The notes under the pieces: model-generated
Seen by the model: only the letters and a program-made list of their open reading frames with translations
Told to the model about the DNA's origin: nothing
The model's database searches: none
From: Pedobacter cryoconitis
Lineage (GTDB): Bacteria; Bacteroidota; Bacteroidia; Sphingobacteriales; Sphingobacteriaceae
Direction: 5' to 3'
Length of the DNA stretch: 64,000 bases
Assembly: GCF_014207135.1 (NCBI RefSeq)
Contig: NZ_JACHCC010000002.1
Coordinates: 248,001-312,000 of the forward strand
Position numbers and translations under genes: made by a program
Shown: positions 1 to 8,768 of the stretch, in pieces
How positions within the stretch are numbered: the first letter of the stretch is position 1
How the letters are laid out: each line of letters begins with the position of its first letter

Positions 1-2238
1 GTTTACCCCGGCCGAAAGAGTCAGTTTATCCTTGATAATTTCTTTGCTTCCGCTAAATGAGCTGAAGTTATAAGAACTAGTCTGCCCCTGTAACTGAATA
101 TCAGGTGCATTATAACTAAAGCTGGCATTTACTTTCCATTCTTTTTCAAATTTATATCCGGTATTTATGTATCCATAGCCCGTTATACCTGAATTTTTGG
201 CTATCTGACCATCAATCGCTCCCTGTATCCAGATATAACCTATATTTCCATTGACACTGATATCCCATTTTGGTGTTATCGGATAATTGATATTAAAATT
301 GGTGGTCAGCTTTTTATCCTTTCCAATGTTTAAGAAGGTTGAACTGGTTATATTTTCAGCCTGATTGTAAACCGAAACAGTCTGGATCGTGTTATTTGCA
401 AAATAGTAGTTTAAACCAACATTTATAGATCCCTTTTTAAATTTGCTATAGGTTAGTTCTACATTATTGCTCAGTACAGCCTTAAGATCAGGATTTCCTG
501 TAGAAATAGAATTGGGATTAGATCGATCTACAAAAGGATTTAAATTATCAATACCTGGTCTTTCAATCCTTTGCGTATAACCCAGGTTCAGACTGCTCAT
601 ATCTTTAAATTTACGATTGACTGATATCGTCGGAATAACGTTAAAATAATTGGTATTTACATTTGAACCATTGCTGATAAAATCTGCTTTCACAAAGGTT
701 ATTTCAGCACGGACACCGGCCTTAAAACCCCAGTTATCTTTAGTATAAGCATAAGAATTATAAGCACCTACAACATCCTGGTTATTATTAAATTTATTTG
801 TACGGGAAGGATCTATCTGATAATCTCCGGTAAGGTCATTAAAACCTTTGTATTCAAAGTTACTGCTGTTATCCCTTAATATACCTTTAACACCTCCTTC
901 AACACTGATTTTCTTCAGGGGATGTACATAATCCAGCTGAATAGTCTGTTCGCTGGTACGGCTGTCATTGTGCTGAATATAGTTAGGATCCGTAAAATTC
1001 ACCCTGTTGTCAAAGCTCAGGGTATTATCCATTGGGTTACCCCCAGTACTGTTTTTATAAGAGAAGGTTAACAGACGATCTTTATGTCCTTTAAAACCCA
1101 GCTGATAATTTAAGGTAGCTTCAAAACCATTCCACCCATATCTTCTTTTATTCAGCTGGTCATAATTTATGTTTTGAGTACCATCAAATAATCTATACTG
1201 TTGTGTAGCAGTTGATTTATTATATCCTCCGTAAGGGTTTAACTCGACAGTAACCAGATTCAGTGTATCAATTTCATAACTCATTTCTACACCACCATAA
1301 CGGTAATTGTTATTAAATTTACGTAAACCATTACTAACCAGCGTAGTTGGAACCGAACCAGTACCTGTCCTGTCCATGTTGTTTTCTACATTTGGAGAGC
1401 TGTAAAACCCGGTTCCACCATATCCCGTGATCCCCAGTTTACCTTGTTTAACTGTCACAAAACCTCCTATACCCGGCCCACCCACTGGTCCCTGGTAACG
1501 CAGGTTTAAACTTCCGTTATACCCATTGTCAATTTTTTTTGTTGTAATAATATTGATGATACCAGCTAAGCCTTCACTATCATATTTGGCAGGGGGCGTC
1601 GTAATGACTTCAATTTTTTGAATAGAAGATGCAGGCATACTCCGCAATACATCCTTAGGGCTTCTGGCCACCATAGTTGATGGTTTACCATTGATTAATA
1701 TTTTATAATTTCCACTTCCCTTCAGTTTTATATTATCATCGGCATCCAGGGACAACAGTGGGACCTTACGCATCATATCCAGCGCCGTCAGCGCCTTACT
1801 TTCGGGATCTGCCTGAATATCATAACTAATCCTGTCTACTTCCTGTTTGATCAATGGACGATCAGCCGTGACAGATACCTCTTTCAGATTATTGGACTGA
1901 GAGACCATCATTATGCTACCTAAATCAATAGCCCCTTTTTCTTTACTGATATCTACAGGGATATTTTTCGCATTGTAGCCTATAGCGATGGCAGTCACTA
2001 TATATTTTCCGGGAATTATTTTCTCAAAGTTAAAAGCACCTTTCTGATCCACAACCATTGTCTTCACGACAATATTATCCTTCTTAAGGGCGATTGTCAT
2101 AAAGTCGACAGGCTTACTGGTTGCTGAATCAATTACCATACCTTTAATAATTCCTGTTACAGATTGGGCATGGGCTGATAAATTGAATAAAATTGAAAAG
2201 CAGAAGGATAAAATCAGGGTTACATAGTTTTTAATCAT
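1..2238 (-). CDS. TonB-dependent receptor / outer-membrane beta-barrel protein, 3' end missing
   Basis: The gene is read on the minus strand from an ATG at 2236-2238 and stays open to the window edge, giving about 746 codons without a stop. The start is followed by a signal peptide (hydrophobic run ending in SAHAQS). A carboxypeptidase-regulatory-like domain follows at about residues 25-110, then a plug-like segment with PPAKYDSEGLAGIINIITTK near residue 220, then a long stretch rich in aromatic residues and Asn/Gly typical of beta strands. This is the layout of outer-membrane barrel receptors of the OMP_b-brl_3 type rather than SusC: there is no STN domain and no SusD partner beside it. The substrate cannot be told. 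The barrel is incomplete only because the window ends, so this is not a pseudogene call. It diverges from the methyltransferase gene that follows. Confidence 0.9.
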   Translation of the reverse strand, partial: MIKNYVTLILSFCFSILFNLSAHAQSVTGIIKGMVIDSATSKPVDFMTIALKKDNIVVKTMVVDQKGAFNFEKIIPGKYIVTAIAIGYNAKNIPVDISKEKGAIDLGSIMMVSQSNNLKEVSVTADRPLIKQEVDRISYDIQADPESKALTALDMMRKVPLLSLDADDNIKLKGSGNYKILINGKPSTMVARSPKDVLRSMPASSIQKIEVITTPPAKYDSEGLAGIINIITTKKIDNGYNGSLNLRYQGPVGGPGIGGFVTVKQGKLGITGYGGTGFYSSPNVENNMDRTGTGSVPTTLVSNGLRKFNNNYRYGGVEMSYEIDTLNLVTVELNPYGGYNKSTATQQYRLFDGTQNINYDQLNKRRYGWNGFEATLNYQLGFKGHKDRLLTFSYKNSTGGNPMDNTLSFDNRVNFTDPNYIQHNDSRTSEQTIQLDYVHPLKKISVEGGVKGILRDNSSNFEYKGFNDLTGDYQIDPSRTNKFNNNQDVVGAYNSYAYTKDNWGFKAGVRAEITFVKADFISNGSNVNTNYFNVIPTISVNRKFKDMSSLNLGYTQRIERPGIDNLNPFVDRSNPNSISTGNPDLKAVLSNNVELTYSKFKKGSINVGLNYYFANNTIQTVSVYNQAENITSSTFLNIGKDKKLTTNFNINYPITPKWDISVNGNIGYIWIQGAIDGQIAKNSGITGYGYINTGYKFEKEWKVNASFSYNAPDIQLQGQTSSYNFSSFSGSKEIIKDKLTLSAGVN

Positions 2239-2418
2239 CAGGTCGGTTCTGGTTGTTTTGTGTGTTCATAAGACACTAACATGTTTTATTAGTTGCACAA
2301 AAACATTTATATATTTATCCGCGATAAAACCACAAACCATTTAAACAATTATTTACCAATAGATTAATCGGGCAAAACAACAAAATAAACTTAATTTAGG
2401 GCTTCCAAAAACCGCTAC

Positions 2419-3030
2419 ATGTCAAACAATTTGCAACAACTTTATGGTAATATAGATATCTACCTTTTTGATCAGTTACTCAAAGGCCGGTATGCGCATT
2501 GTCACCGTGTGCTTGATGTCGGATGCGGTCATGGACGCAATCTTGTTTATTTTCTCAAAAACGGTTTTGAAGTTTACGGCATTGATCCTAATAGTACTGC
2601 AATAAACACAACCAGCTCATTATCAGCAATGCTTGCACCTGACAATTCGTTAGAGAACTTTCAGATCTGCACAGCTGAAGATATGCCTTTTGAAAAAGAC
2701 TATTTTGATTTGGTTATATCCAGTGCAGTACTCCATTTTGCCAAAGATGAAATACAATTCCGGAATATGTTAACTGCAATGTGGGCAGTGATTAGACCTG
2801 GCGGTTATTTTTTCTCCAGGTTGGCCTCTGATATAGGTATTGAGCACCTGGTACAGCCATTGGGTAATAGCCGCTATCTGTTACCAGATGGTTCTGAACG
2901 TTTTCTGGTTAACGAAAGTATATTGATTAACTATAGTGCTGAATTAAACGGGTATCTGCATGAACCTATCAAAACAACCAATGTCCAGAATCTAAGGTGT
3001 ATGACTACCTGGTGTCTGCAAAAGGCATAA
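2419..3030 (+). CDS. Class I SAM-dependent methyltransferase
   Basis: The protein has 203 residues. It shows the Rossmann methyltransferase signature: motif I VLDVGCGHGR at residues 31-40, an acidic residue at the end of strand 2 (YGIDPN, Asp56) that would contact the SAM ribose, AEDMPF near residue 87, and the post-motif VIRPGGYFF near residue 124. The family (Methyltransf_11/25) methylates many small molecules, and nothing in the sequence or neighbourhood identifies the acceptor. There is no signal peptide, so it should be cytoplasmic. It stands alone, diverging from the TonB receptor gene and followed at once by a hairpin terminator, so it is probably monocistronic. The class is firm; the substrate is unknown. 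Confidence 0.88.
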   Translation: MSNNLQQLYGNIDIYLFDQLLKGRYAHCHRVLDVGCGHGRNLVYFLKNGFEVYGIDPNSTAINTTSSLSAMLAPDNSLENFQICTAEDMPFEKDYFDLVISSAVLHFAKDEIQFRNMLTAMWAVIRPGGYFFSRLASDIGIEHLVQPLGNSRYLLPDGSERFLVNESILINYSAELNGYLHEPIKTTNVQNLRCMTTWCLQKA

Positions 3031-3063
3031 AAAAGCCCCGTTGTAATACAACAGGGCTTTTTT
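3029..3063. terminator. Bidirectional intrinsic terminator
   Basis: The arms AAAAGCCC-C-GTTGT and ACAAC-A-GGGCTTTT flank a three-base loop, with an A run on one side and a T run on the other. It sits between the convergent methyltransferase and outer-membrane protein genes and can serve both. Confidence 0.85.
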
Positions 3064-3079
3064 ATGAATGAGTATAAAT

Positions 3080-3661
3080 CTATTTTATATCACTTTTGAT
3101 TTTGTTAGCTGTGTGCTGTCCTGGTAAATAAATCTGGAAACCAAATGACAAACTTAGCTTGTTCTGGTATCCTGTATTTCCGAAACCTGGAAGCCCCTGA
3201 TATTTTAATAAGGTTTCAAGACCAATGTTAGGCGTTACAAAATAAGAAAAACCAGGTCCTACACTAAAGGCTAAACCATTGGTTTTCGAACCTCCTTTAC
3301 CGGTGTTCTCTCCACCAAAACCAACTGTACCTTCAGCAAAGAAACGACCGTGCTTAAGCACTTCAGTATCAGCACCTGTATAATAACGACCTAATGCACC
3401 CACACCATAAGTAGTTTGAGTCGGTACACCCTTTGCAGTTTGCAAACCAAAATTCACGTATCCACCTAAAGCTATATTATCCTGAATAAACCAGGCAGCC
3501 TTAGGCGTCAAATCGACACTAAAAACTTTAGCTCCATTCAAACCCAGGTTTAAATCGGCAAAGTTACCCCCTATTAATACATTCCCTTTCTGGATCTGAG
3601 CATTTGCTGACAAGCCAACTCCAAGTATTGCAGTCAACAGGCATAAAGTAAATTTTTTCAT
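3080..3661 (-). CDS. Small outer-membrane beta-barrel protein
   Basis: The protein has 193 residues with a clear signal peptide (MKKFTL, hydrophobic core, cleavage after SANA at residue 21). The mature part alternates hydrophobic and polar residues, is rich in Gly, Asn and aromatic residues, and contains repeated strand-like segments such as NIALGGYVNFGL and LSLSFGFQIYL. This matches the outer-membrane protein beta-barrel domain common in Bacteroidota. No enzymatic motif is visible. It is transcribed toward the methyltransferase gene and shares its terminator. A 521-bp gene-free stretch lies upstream. A structural or porin-like role is an inference. Confidence 0.8.
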   Translation of the reverse strand: MKKFTLCLLTAILGVGLSANAQIQKGNVLIGGNFADLNLGLNGAKVFSVDLTPKAAWFIQDNIALGGYVNFGLQTAKGVPTQTTYGVGALGRYYTGADTEVLKHGRFFAEGTVGFGGENTGKGGSKTNGLAFSVGPGFSYFVTPNIGLETLLKYQGLPGFGNTGYQNKLSLSFGFQIYLPGQHTANKIKSDIK

Positions 3662-4182
3662 AAGATATTTGTTTAAAATTGTTTATAATTTATCAGGATA
3701 ATATCACCTGAATACCCTAAAAACCCAATGATTAAGGAAATGTTTTATTTTTTTTCATTTTTTAACATTTGTTTATAAACTTATCAGATGATTTGATCGG
3801 GTGTTTTATTAAACTAACTAATAAATTAATTTATATTCTATAAATCACCTTCAAATTAGCCTTAATGGTCTAAAATGCACTAAAAAGAAACACAATATTC
3901 ATTGACAGTTTATTTTGTTACTCAGTTTTTAATTAAACTACAGCTAATTTCTATTAACCATACTGTATTTTCTTTTACATCCACGAATCATACCGAAAAT
4001 TCCATTAAAATGACAAACGAGAAAGGATTTAGCAATCATATTGCGTTAACTCGTTTAAACCCCATTCTTACCTGAAAACAAGCATTATCTCCACCCTAAA
4101 TAATTAAAAAATTTATTTCTAAATAGTTTAATCTGTGCTTATTTTTTCTTAACTTAAGTACTGACCACTAAGCATTTAGTCT
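3662..4182. other. Gene-free AT-rich stretch
   Basis: No reading frame of credible length or family similarity is visible on either strand. The stretch separates two divergent genes and should hold both promoters, but I found no convincing TTTG/TAnnTTTG pair. Confidence 0.6.
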
Positions 4183-4548
4183 ATGAAACTTTTTACACTT
4201 TCCGCTACCGCCAGGGGCAAAACAGGGAAAATTATCGCTGTAAGCTACAGCTTAAAAAAATCTGCAGGCGTGAGTCTGTCAGACAATGGATTTAATATTG
4301 GATACACCAACATAAACCTTGATCAGGATCAGAGTACTGATCCAAATATCTTTTCTACAAAAGGAAAACAAAAGTATCTCTGTCTGATGGAAGAAGAAGG
4401 GCTACAAGTCACCTTATACGCAAATGGCATGTCCGGTGATTACTGGACACTGGACATACTGGTAGATGGTGTTCCATTGAATGAAGGTACAATCAAAGTA
4501 TACACGGATACTAAAGGACATCTGGATTATGATAAACTGATTAAATAA
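4183..4548 (+). CDS. Hypothetical protein, first gene of the subtilase cluster
   Basis: The protein has 121 residues and I do not recognise it. It lacks a signal peptide and membrane segments and looks like a compact, mostly beta-stranded soluble protein: it begins MKLFTLSATARGKTGKI and has alternating segments such as YLCLMEEEGLQVTLYANG and WTLDILVDGVPL. Only 5 bases separate its stop from the next start, so the two are almost certainly co-transcribed. It opens a plus-strand run leading to a subtilisin-like protease. No function can be assigned; a chaperone, adaptor or substrate role in the cluster is possible but unsupported. Confidence 0.65.
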   Translation: MKLFTLSATARGKTGKIIAVSYSLKKSAGVSLSDNGFNIGYTNINLDQDQSTDPNIFSTKGKQKYLCLMEEEGLQVTLYANGMSGDYWTLDILVDGVPLNEGTIKVYTDTKGHLDYDKLIK

Positions 4549-4553
4549 ATCAT

Positions 4554-5630
4554 ATGAAAAAGACTTATTTCTTATGGATATGTATCATTGTGCTTTGCTT
4601 TAGTGCCCAGGCGCAAATCGTTGCAGAAGATGCAAGAGGAGAATCCTCCATCATCACCAAAAACTCAAATATTTCATTTAACCTTAATGAAGCTGCACTT
4701 GCTGCTTCCTGGAATAACTTCAGGAAACTGGCTATAGAGAAACCAATACAGCTTGTATGGGGGCTTTCTGCAAGCGGAAGTAACAATGAAGGATTGTCAG
4801 ATCTGTTTAATGGAGGTAAACTTACTCCAAGATCTAAGATCGGGGCTTTTATTGGATTTAGAAAAAGTTATCAGACCACTACCCTTCAGTTATTAAAAAG
4901 GATCAAAGAGATTGAAGATGCCAATCCAGATAAAAATGAAACTTCCATAAATGCGATCAGACAGTTAAACAGCCAGATTCAGGAAAACCGTAATACCAGA
5001 CATTCCAGATCTCTGACAACCTATATCAATGCCGGTCTCAATGCAGATAATTTCAGACTATATAAAAACCCGGAAGCCCCTTCCCTTTCCGCACGGTTTG
5101 AAAAAGTTAATTTCCGTGGTGGCTTTGCCGATTTCGGGCTAAATTATGAATACACCCCGCGTTGGACATTTGGTATCGCTTTAGGTTATGAACGCTATAA
5201 CAACCTCGATTCCCTTTCAAATACGAATTACACTTTGACCAGCAGCACGACAGTTAACACCACACAATTGACCACTGAATCTAAATTCAGTGCTTATCAG
5301 GGTACCTATATAGCTTACAACAGGCTTAACTTAAAAACTGATATTTTATATTTTGCCAGGGTAAGTGAAGACTACCGGCTGGTCTGGAACACTTTGTATA
5401 CCCGCCTGGTTCTGCCCCTGCAGGAAAAACAAATCCACCAGGTTTTTCAAACAGGTACAGCTGTCAATTTTTACAAAAGCGAGGGTAAATTTGCAGGCGG
5501 ACTTTATCTGCAGTCTAATGACCTGTTTAACAACCTCCGCAGTACTGACAAATTCCATGAAAGATTAAGTTTTGGCATTGTTGCCAAATATTCATTCAGT
5601 TCTATCATGGGCCGTGATTTTACAAACTGA
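4554..5630 (+). CDS. Exported protein, probable outer-membrane barrel with a coiled-coil insert
   Basis: The protein has 358 residues. A signal peptide is evident, with a hydrophobic core IIVLCFSAQA and likely cleavage before QIVAED. Residues of about 108-152 (LLKRIKEIEDANPDKNETS onward) look helical and charged and could form a coiled coil. The C-terminal half is rich in aromatic and Asn/Thr residues in alternating patterns (FADFGLNYEYT, FGIALGYERY) and ends with a strand-like segment, which suggests a barrel. I do not recognise a named family. It follows the 121-aa gene by 5 bases and precedes a small membrane protein by 29 bases. Placing it in the outer membrane next to a protease cluster is an inference. 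Confidence 0.7.
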   Translation: MKKTYFLWICIIVLCFSAQAQIVAEDARGESSIITKNSNISFNLNEAALAASWNNFRKLAIEKPIQLVWGLSASGSNNEGLSDLFNGGKLTPRSKIGAFIGFRKSYQTTTLQLLKRIKEIEDANPDKNETSINAIRQLNSQIQENRNTRHSRSLTTYINAGLNADNFRLYKNPEAPSLSARFEKVNFRGGFADFGLNYEYTPRWTFGIALGYERYNNLDSLSNTNYTLTSSTTVNTTQLTTESKFSAYQGTYIAYNRLNLKTDILYFARVSEDYRLVWNTLYTRLVLPLQEKQIHQVFQTGTAVNFYKSEGKFAGGLYLQSNDLFNNLRSTDKFHERLSFGIVAKYSFSSIMGRDFTN

Positions 5631-5659
5631 TATTTCAATTCACCTTAAACAAAGCTATC

Positions 5660-6028
5660 ATGCAAGAACTTCATTCATCCGGCATTCAGGGAGATTTCTT
5701 CACCACAACGAGCCTGGGCACGCTAGCCGGGGCTACTGGAGCAGTATATATAATTTGCAGCACTATCCAGCGTGTATTTAATTTTAATCCGAAATGGTTT
5801 GCACTGGTTGTATCCATATTAATTTCTTATGCGGCAGCTTTCATCACCCAATCTCTTGAAAATGATATTTCCAGATATTTTATTGCACTACTAAATGGTT
5901 TTCTGATTTATGCAACTGCTACCGGAACAAACCAGGTCTTTGGGGCAAAAGCTGATCAGGGTGTCCCCAAAGCAGATTTCAGACAACAGGTCAAGCCCAA
6001 AAGACATTTCAATACCACCTGGTGGTAA
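5660..6028 (+). CDS. Small membrane protein in the subtilase cluster
   Basis: The protein has 122 residues with about three hydrophobic helices: roughly 20-37 (LGTLAGATGAVYIICST), 46-63 (FALVVSILISYAAAFI) and 73-92 (FIALLNGFLIYATATG). A short polar, basic tail follows. The arrangement would fit a small inner-membrane protein or a holin-like or anchor protein, but no family is recognised. It lies 29 bases after the exported barrel-like gene. A strong hairpin (6061-6123) separates it from the protease gene, so transcription or mRNA processing may change between the two. Coding is supported by length, hydrophobic pattern and gene order only. Confidence 0.6.
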   Translation: MQELHSSGIQGDFFTTTSLGTLAGATGAVYIICSTIQRVFNFNPKWFALVVSILISYAAAFITQSLENDISRYFIALLNGFLIYATATGTNQVFGAKADQGVPKADFRQQVKPKRHFNTTWW

Positions 6029-6060
6029 AGACATTCTCTTATCCTTTAAATCCTCTTTCT

Positions 6061-6123
6061 ATGAAACCATCATGATTTTTCAAATCACACAACGAAATGC
6101 ACATAAAATCATGATGGCTTCAT
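6061..6123. repeat. 19-bp inverted repeat between cluster genes
   Basis: The arms at 6061-6079 and 6105-6123 (ATGAAACCATCATGATTTT and its reverse complement) pair with a single mismatch around a 25-base loop. No T tract follows on the plus strand, so it is not a classical terminator. It could be an attenuator, an mRNA processing or stability hairpin, or a protein-binding site controlling the protease gene that starts 27 bases later. Confidence 0.7.
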
Positions 6124-6149
6124 AACCATTAAAAAACAAATATATTCCT

Positions 6150-7658
6150 ATGAAAAAGAACAGCAACATATCGAAAAACTACATTTTATTGCCGGTTTTC
6201 CGTACAAATCTCAGCGGGCAGGACAATCCCAATATAGCCAGGTTCTTATCCATGCTCAGTAATTCTGCAACACAAACTTCTTCTCTGAACCTGGCCAGCA
6301 GAAATATGTATCAGAAAACCAGTGATGATATTCCGGTGGTAGTATTAGACTCTATTGAAACCCAGGGAGCTAAACTCATCACTATAGATACGCAGGAACT
6401 GGCTAATTTTCGTTTCTCCTATCCCGGTCTCAGAATTATCGATGAGAAGTTCTACAGGCCTGCTGTTTGCTCGCCACAAAGAATCATGATGCAGGTAGAA
6501 CAAACCGCTGTAAAAATCACGGTAGCCGTAACAGTTACTGACCTGCAAGGCAAAGCCTTGCCAGACATTACAGTAGTTATTTTCACAGATTTCACTGCTG
6601 GTAAAGGGGCATCAGCGGTTACTGATAGCAAAGGTATGCTTAGCCTGAACCTCGACACCAGTGCAGCAGAAAGAATTTACGTTTACGCGGATCATAGTTA
6701 TTGGGGAAACTTCAAGAAAAACGTTAGCCTGACCAGTTCCCTCAAAATTCAATTAACCCCGATAGCCCTTGATTTCAAAGACAGTCTGAGATATTTCTAC
6801 GATACCAGTAAATTACCCAGGATAACCCAAAAAGTACGTATAGGAATTATAGACACCGGTGTCGGGCCACACCATGACCTGAAGGTAACCGGTGGTAAAA
6901 ACATGGTCAGAGGTGAGAATGAGACAGATTATCAGGACAATGGAGAAGGTCACGGAACCCATGTTGGCGGGATTATAGGTGCTTTTGGAGATCTCAACGG
7001 AGTAGCTGCTGGCGTAGAAATCATGAGTTACCGCGTATTTCCAAAGGGTAAAGGCGCTTCAAATTTTGACATTATGAAGGCAATCAATGAAGCGATTACA
7101 GATCAGTGTGACCTGATTAATATGAGTCTTGGCGAGGCACAGACTGATGAAGGAATTACCAGTTATATCAAGGAGGCTTACAATGCGGGTATTGTTTGTT
7201 TTGTAGCCAATGGCAATGACAACAGAGGCCCTGTAAGTTTTCCGGCTAATGATAGTCTTACCATTGCGGTTTCTGCAATGGGCAGACTGAATACTTTTCC
7301 ACCAGACAGTGTAGAGAGCGGATCAGTTCAGGAGCCATTTGGCACTGATACTGCTAATTTTATCGCCGATTTCTCAAATATAGGTAAGGAAACCGACCTT
7401 ACTGCCCCGGGTGTAGGAATCATTTCAACTTATCCCAATGATCTTTATGCTGTAATGGATGGCACCAGTATGGCTTGTCCGGCAGCGACAGGAATGGCCG
7501 CCAGAATATTAGCCGGGAACCCAAGCCTCCTTAATCTGCCCCGCAACCAGACAAGAGCAGATGAATTTGTCAAATATCTTTCAGTAAATATAAAATCTAT
7601 GGGCTTTGGAAACCTATATGAGGGTAAAGGTATGTTACAAGTACCAACTCACCAATGA
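6150..7658 (+). CDS. Subtilisin-like serine protease (S8) with an inhibitor-like N-terminal segment
   Basis: The protein has 502 residues. The catalytic triad is complete: Asp235 in IIDTG, His268 in GHGTH, Ser440 in GTSMACP, with oxyanion Asn356 in ANGND. Before it lie a segment at about 60-104 that resembles an inhibitor I9-type prodomain (VVVLDS, LITIDTQELANF, RIIDEKFYRPA) and a beta-sandwich segment at about 122-205 resembling a carboxypeptidase-regulatory domain (ITVAVTVTDLQGKALPDI). The N-terminus (MKKNSNISKNYILLPVF) has no signal peptide, unusual for an S8 protease, so it may act in the cytoplasm or leave by another route. It ends the run of genes from 4183, and a related stand-alone inhibitor-like protein lies at 8137. 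The protease class is firm; target and role are unknown. Confidence 0.9.
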   Translation: MKKNSNISKNYILLPVFRTNLSGQDNPNIARFLSMLSNSATQTSSLNLASRNMYQKTSDDIPVVVLDSIETQGAKLITIDTQELANFRFSYPGLRIIDEKFYRPAVCSPQRIMMQVEQTAVKITVAVTVTDLQGKALPDITVVIFTDFTAGKGASAVTDSKGMLSLNLDTSAAERIYVYADHSYWGNFKKNVSLTSSLKIQLTPIALDFKDSLRYFYDTSKLPRITQKVRIGIIDTGVGPHHDLKVTGGKNMVRGENETDYQDNGEGHGTHVGGIIGAFGDLNGVAAGVEIMSYRVFPKGKGASNFDIMKAINEAITDQCDLINMSLGEAQTDEGITSYIKEAYNAGIVCFVANGNDNRGPVSFPANDSLTIAVSAMGRLNTFPPDSVESGSVQEPFGTDTANFIADFSNIGKETDLTAPGVGIISTYPNDLYAVMDGTSMACPAATGMAARILAGNPSLLNLPRNQTRADEFVKYLSVNIKSMGFGNLYEGKGMLQVPTHQ

Positions 7659-7666
7659 GTCAATAA

Positions 7667-7704
7667 AAGGGACTGTATGAGATTTAATGAAGATACAGTC
7701 CCTT
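7667..7704. terminator. Hairpin between convergent genes
   Basis: A perfect 12-bp stem, AAGGGACTGTAT (7667-7678) with ATACAGTCCCTT (7693-7704), surrounds a 14-base loop. It lies just after the protease stop and overlaps the last codons of the opposite-strand gene. T runs are weak, so termination is likely but not certain. Confidence 0.6.
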
Positions 7705-7938
7705 ACAGCACAAATCAATCCTGTAAATAAAATCGCCTATCTCTATGGCAAGATCCTGCGTTATCCTGGTGGTACCACTCCAGCTGAGATGATTATCCTC
7801 ATTAACTTCTTTCACTAGACAACCAACCAGTTTACCGTGTGTAAAAACCTGATAAAGTGGCACAATAGCTGTAGGCGGATTAATTGTCAGCGTAGTTTTC
7901 AGCTTATTAACCTCTGTTATATAGGTGTATTTTTGCAT
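7684..7938 (-). CDS. Hypothetical small protein
   Basis: The protein has 84 residues and no recognised family. It is soluble-looking, with a beta-strand pattern (YTYITEVNKLKTTLTI, PLYQVFTHGKLVGCLVKEV) and no signal peptide or membrane segment. It is transcribed against the protease cluster and lies between the protease and the inhibitor-like gene. Its last codons form one arm of a 12-bp hairpin. Support for coding is its intact frame and protein-like composition; it could still be spurious. Confidence 0.45.
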   Translation of the reverse strand: MQKYTYITEVNKLKTTLTINPPTAIVPLYQVFTHGKLVGCLVKEVNEDNHLSWSGTTRITQDLAIEIGDFIYRIDLCCKGLYLH

Positions 7939-8136
7939 GTGGCTAAAGTATCAGTTAGCAATCAACGCATCAACAAGTATAAATACCGTTTTTCATACAC
8001 GTATTTATTCACGAATCAGATGAATATACTCATCAGACAGAGACATTTGGTTTGAAATTTAATCAGTTTTTTAAGTAAATTTATAAAACCGCATCTGCAG
8101 GATGCTAAAAAACGGCAAAAAAGATTATATCAAAAG

Positions 8137-8382
8137 ATGAATTGTATTCTAAAATATCAGGGAACCAGTGAGCCTGACATGCAGGAAATAGATGCTTTCC
8201 TGGAAGCACATCATGTCCAGGTTCTGGATAATAGTCTGTGGCCCGAAACTACTTTACTCGAACTGGATGATTCCGGTCTTGAAAATCTAAAGGCAGTCCT
8301 GGGCGAGGAATGGGTGATTTATCCGGAAAAACTATACCAGGTTCCTTCTCCCAGAAAGACAATAAAAAAATATCACCGTTAA
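8137..8382 (+). CDS. Stand-alone inhibitor I9-like (protease propeptide-like) protein
   Basis: The protein has 81 residues with no signal peptide. Its pattern VQVLDNS, then LLELDDSGLENLKAVLG, then WVIYPEKLYQVP follows the order and spacing of the inhibitor-like segment of the nearby subtilase (VVVLDS, LITIDTQELANF, RIIDEKFYRPA), with only small gaps. Both fit the strand-helix-strand layout of subtilase propeptides, which fold the enzyme and block its active site. A free-standing copy less than 500 bases from the protease suggests an inhibitor or chaperone acting in trans, which would matter if the protease stays in the cell. The similarity is seen by eye; the function is inferred. Confidence 0.6.
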   Translation: MNCILKYQGTSEPDMQEIDAFLEAHHVQVLDNSLWPETTLLELDDSGLENLKAVLGEEWVIYPEKLYQVPSPRKTIKKYHR

Positions 8383-8435
8383 ATAAGTTTGTTACATCAA
8401 TAGCTTATGAGATAAATATTTAATTATTTATATTT

Positions 8436-8756
8436 ATGCATCTATCTAATCCTCTTATGCATACAGTTAAAATATTAAAACTCTTATTAACCTACCATCT
8501 TAGCATTTTTGTCACTACGGTTACCCTGTATATTGCCGGAGCAATCGCCCTCAACTACATGGATACAGGATTCCAACCCTTCATTATCTGGTTTAAAATA
8601 CTCACCCTTGGAATAGGTGGTTATTTCATAAGCAGTTACAAAAGAAAGGAGTTTTATTATTATCAGAATTTAGGAATGCCAAAAATGTTTTTGTGGATAT
8701 GTAAATTCTCTTTTGACCTTACCCTTTTCCTGGCTTTACTGTTCTTAATGAGCTAA
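8436..8756 (+). CDS. Small integral membrane protein
   Basis: The protein has 106 residues with three hydrophobic helices at about 12-40, 47-66 and 85-105, and a charged YKRKEFYYYQNLGMPK stretch between the second and third. That aromatic, basic stretch is reminiscent of small membrane proteins encoded beside ABC transporter genes in Bacteroidota, but no ATPase lies here. ATG codons at 8436 and 8457 (MHTVKILKLL) are both possible starts; the second leaves a shorter cytoplasmic lead. It lies 53 bases after the inhibitor-like gene and may be co-transcribed with it. It converges on the TerC gene. No function is assigned. Confidence 0.6.
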   Translation: MHLSNPLMHTVKILKLLLTYHLSIFVTTVTLYIAGAIALNYMDTGFQPFIIWFKILTLGIGGYFISSYKRKEFYYYQNLGMPKMFLWICKFSFDLTLFLALLFLMS

Positions 8757-8768
8757 ACCTGATGCCTG

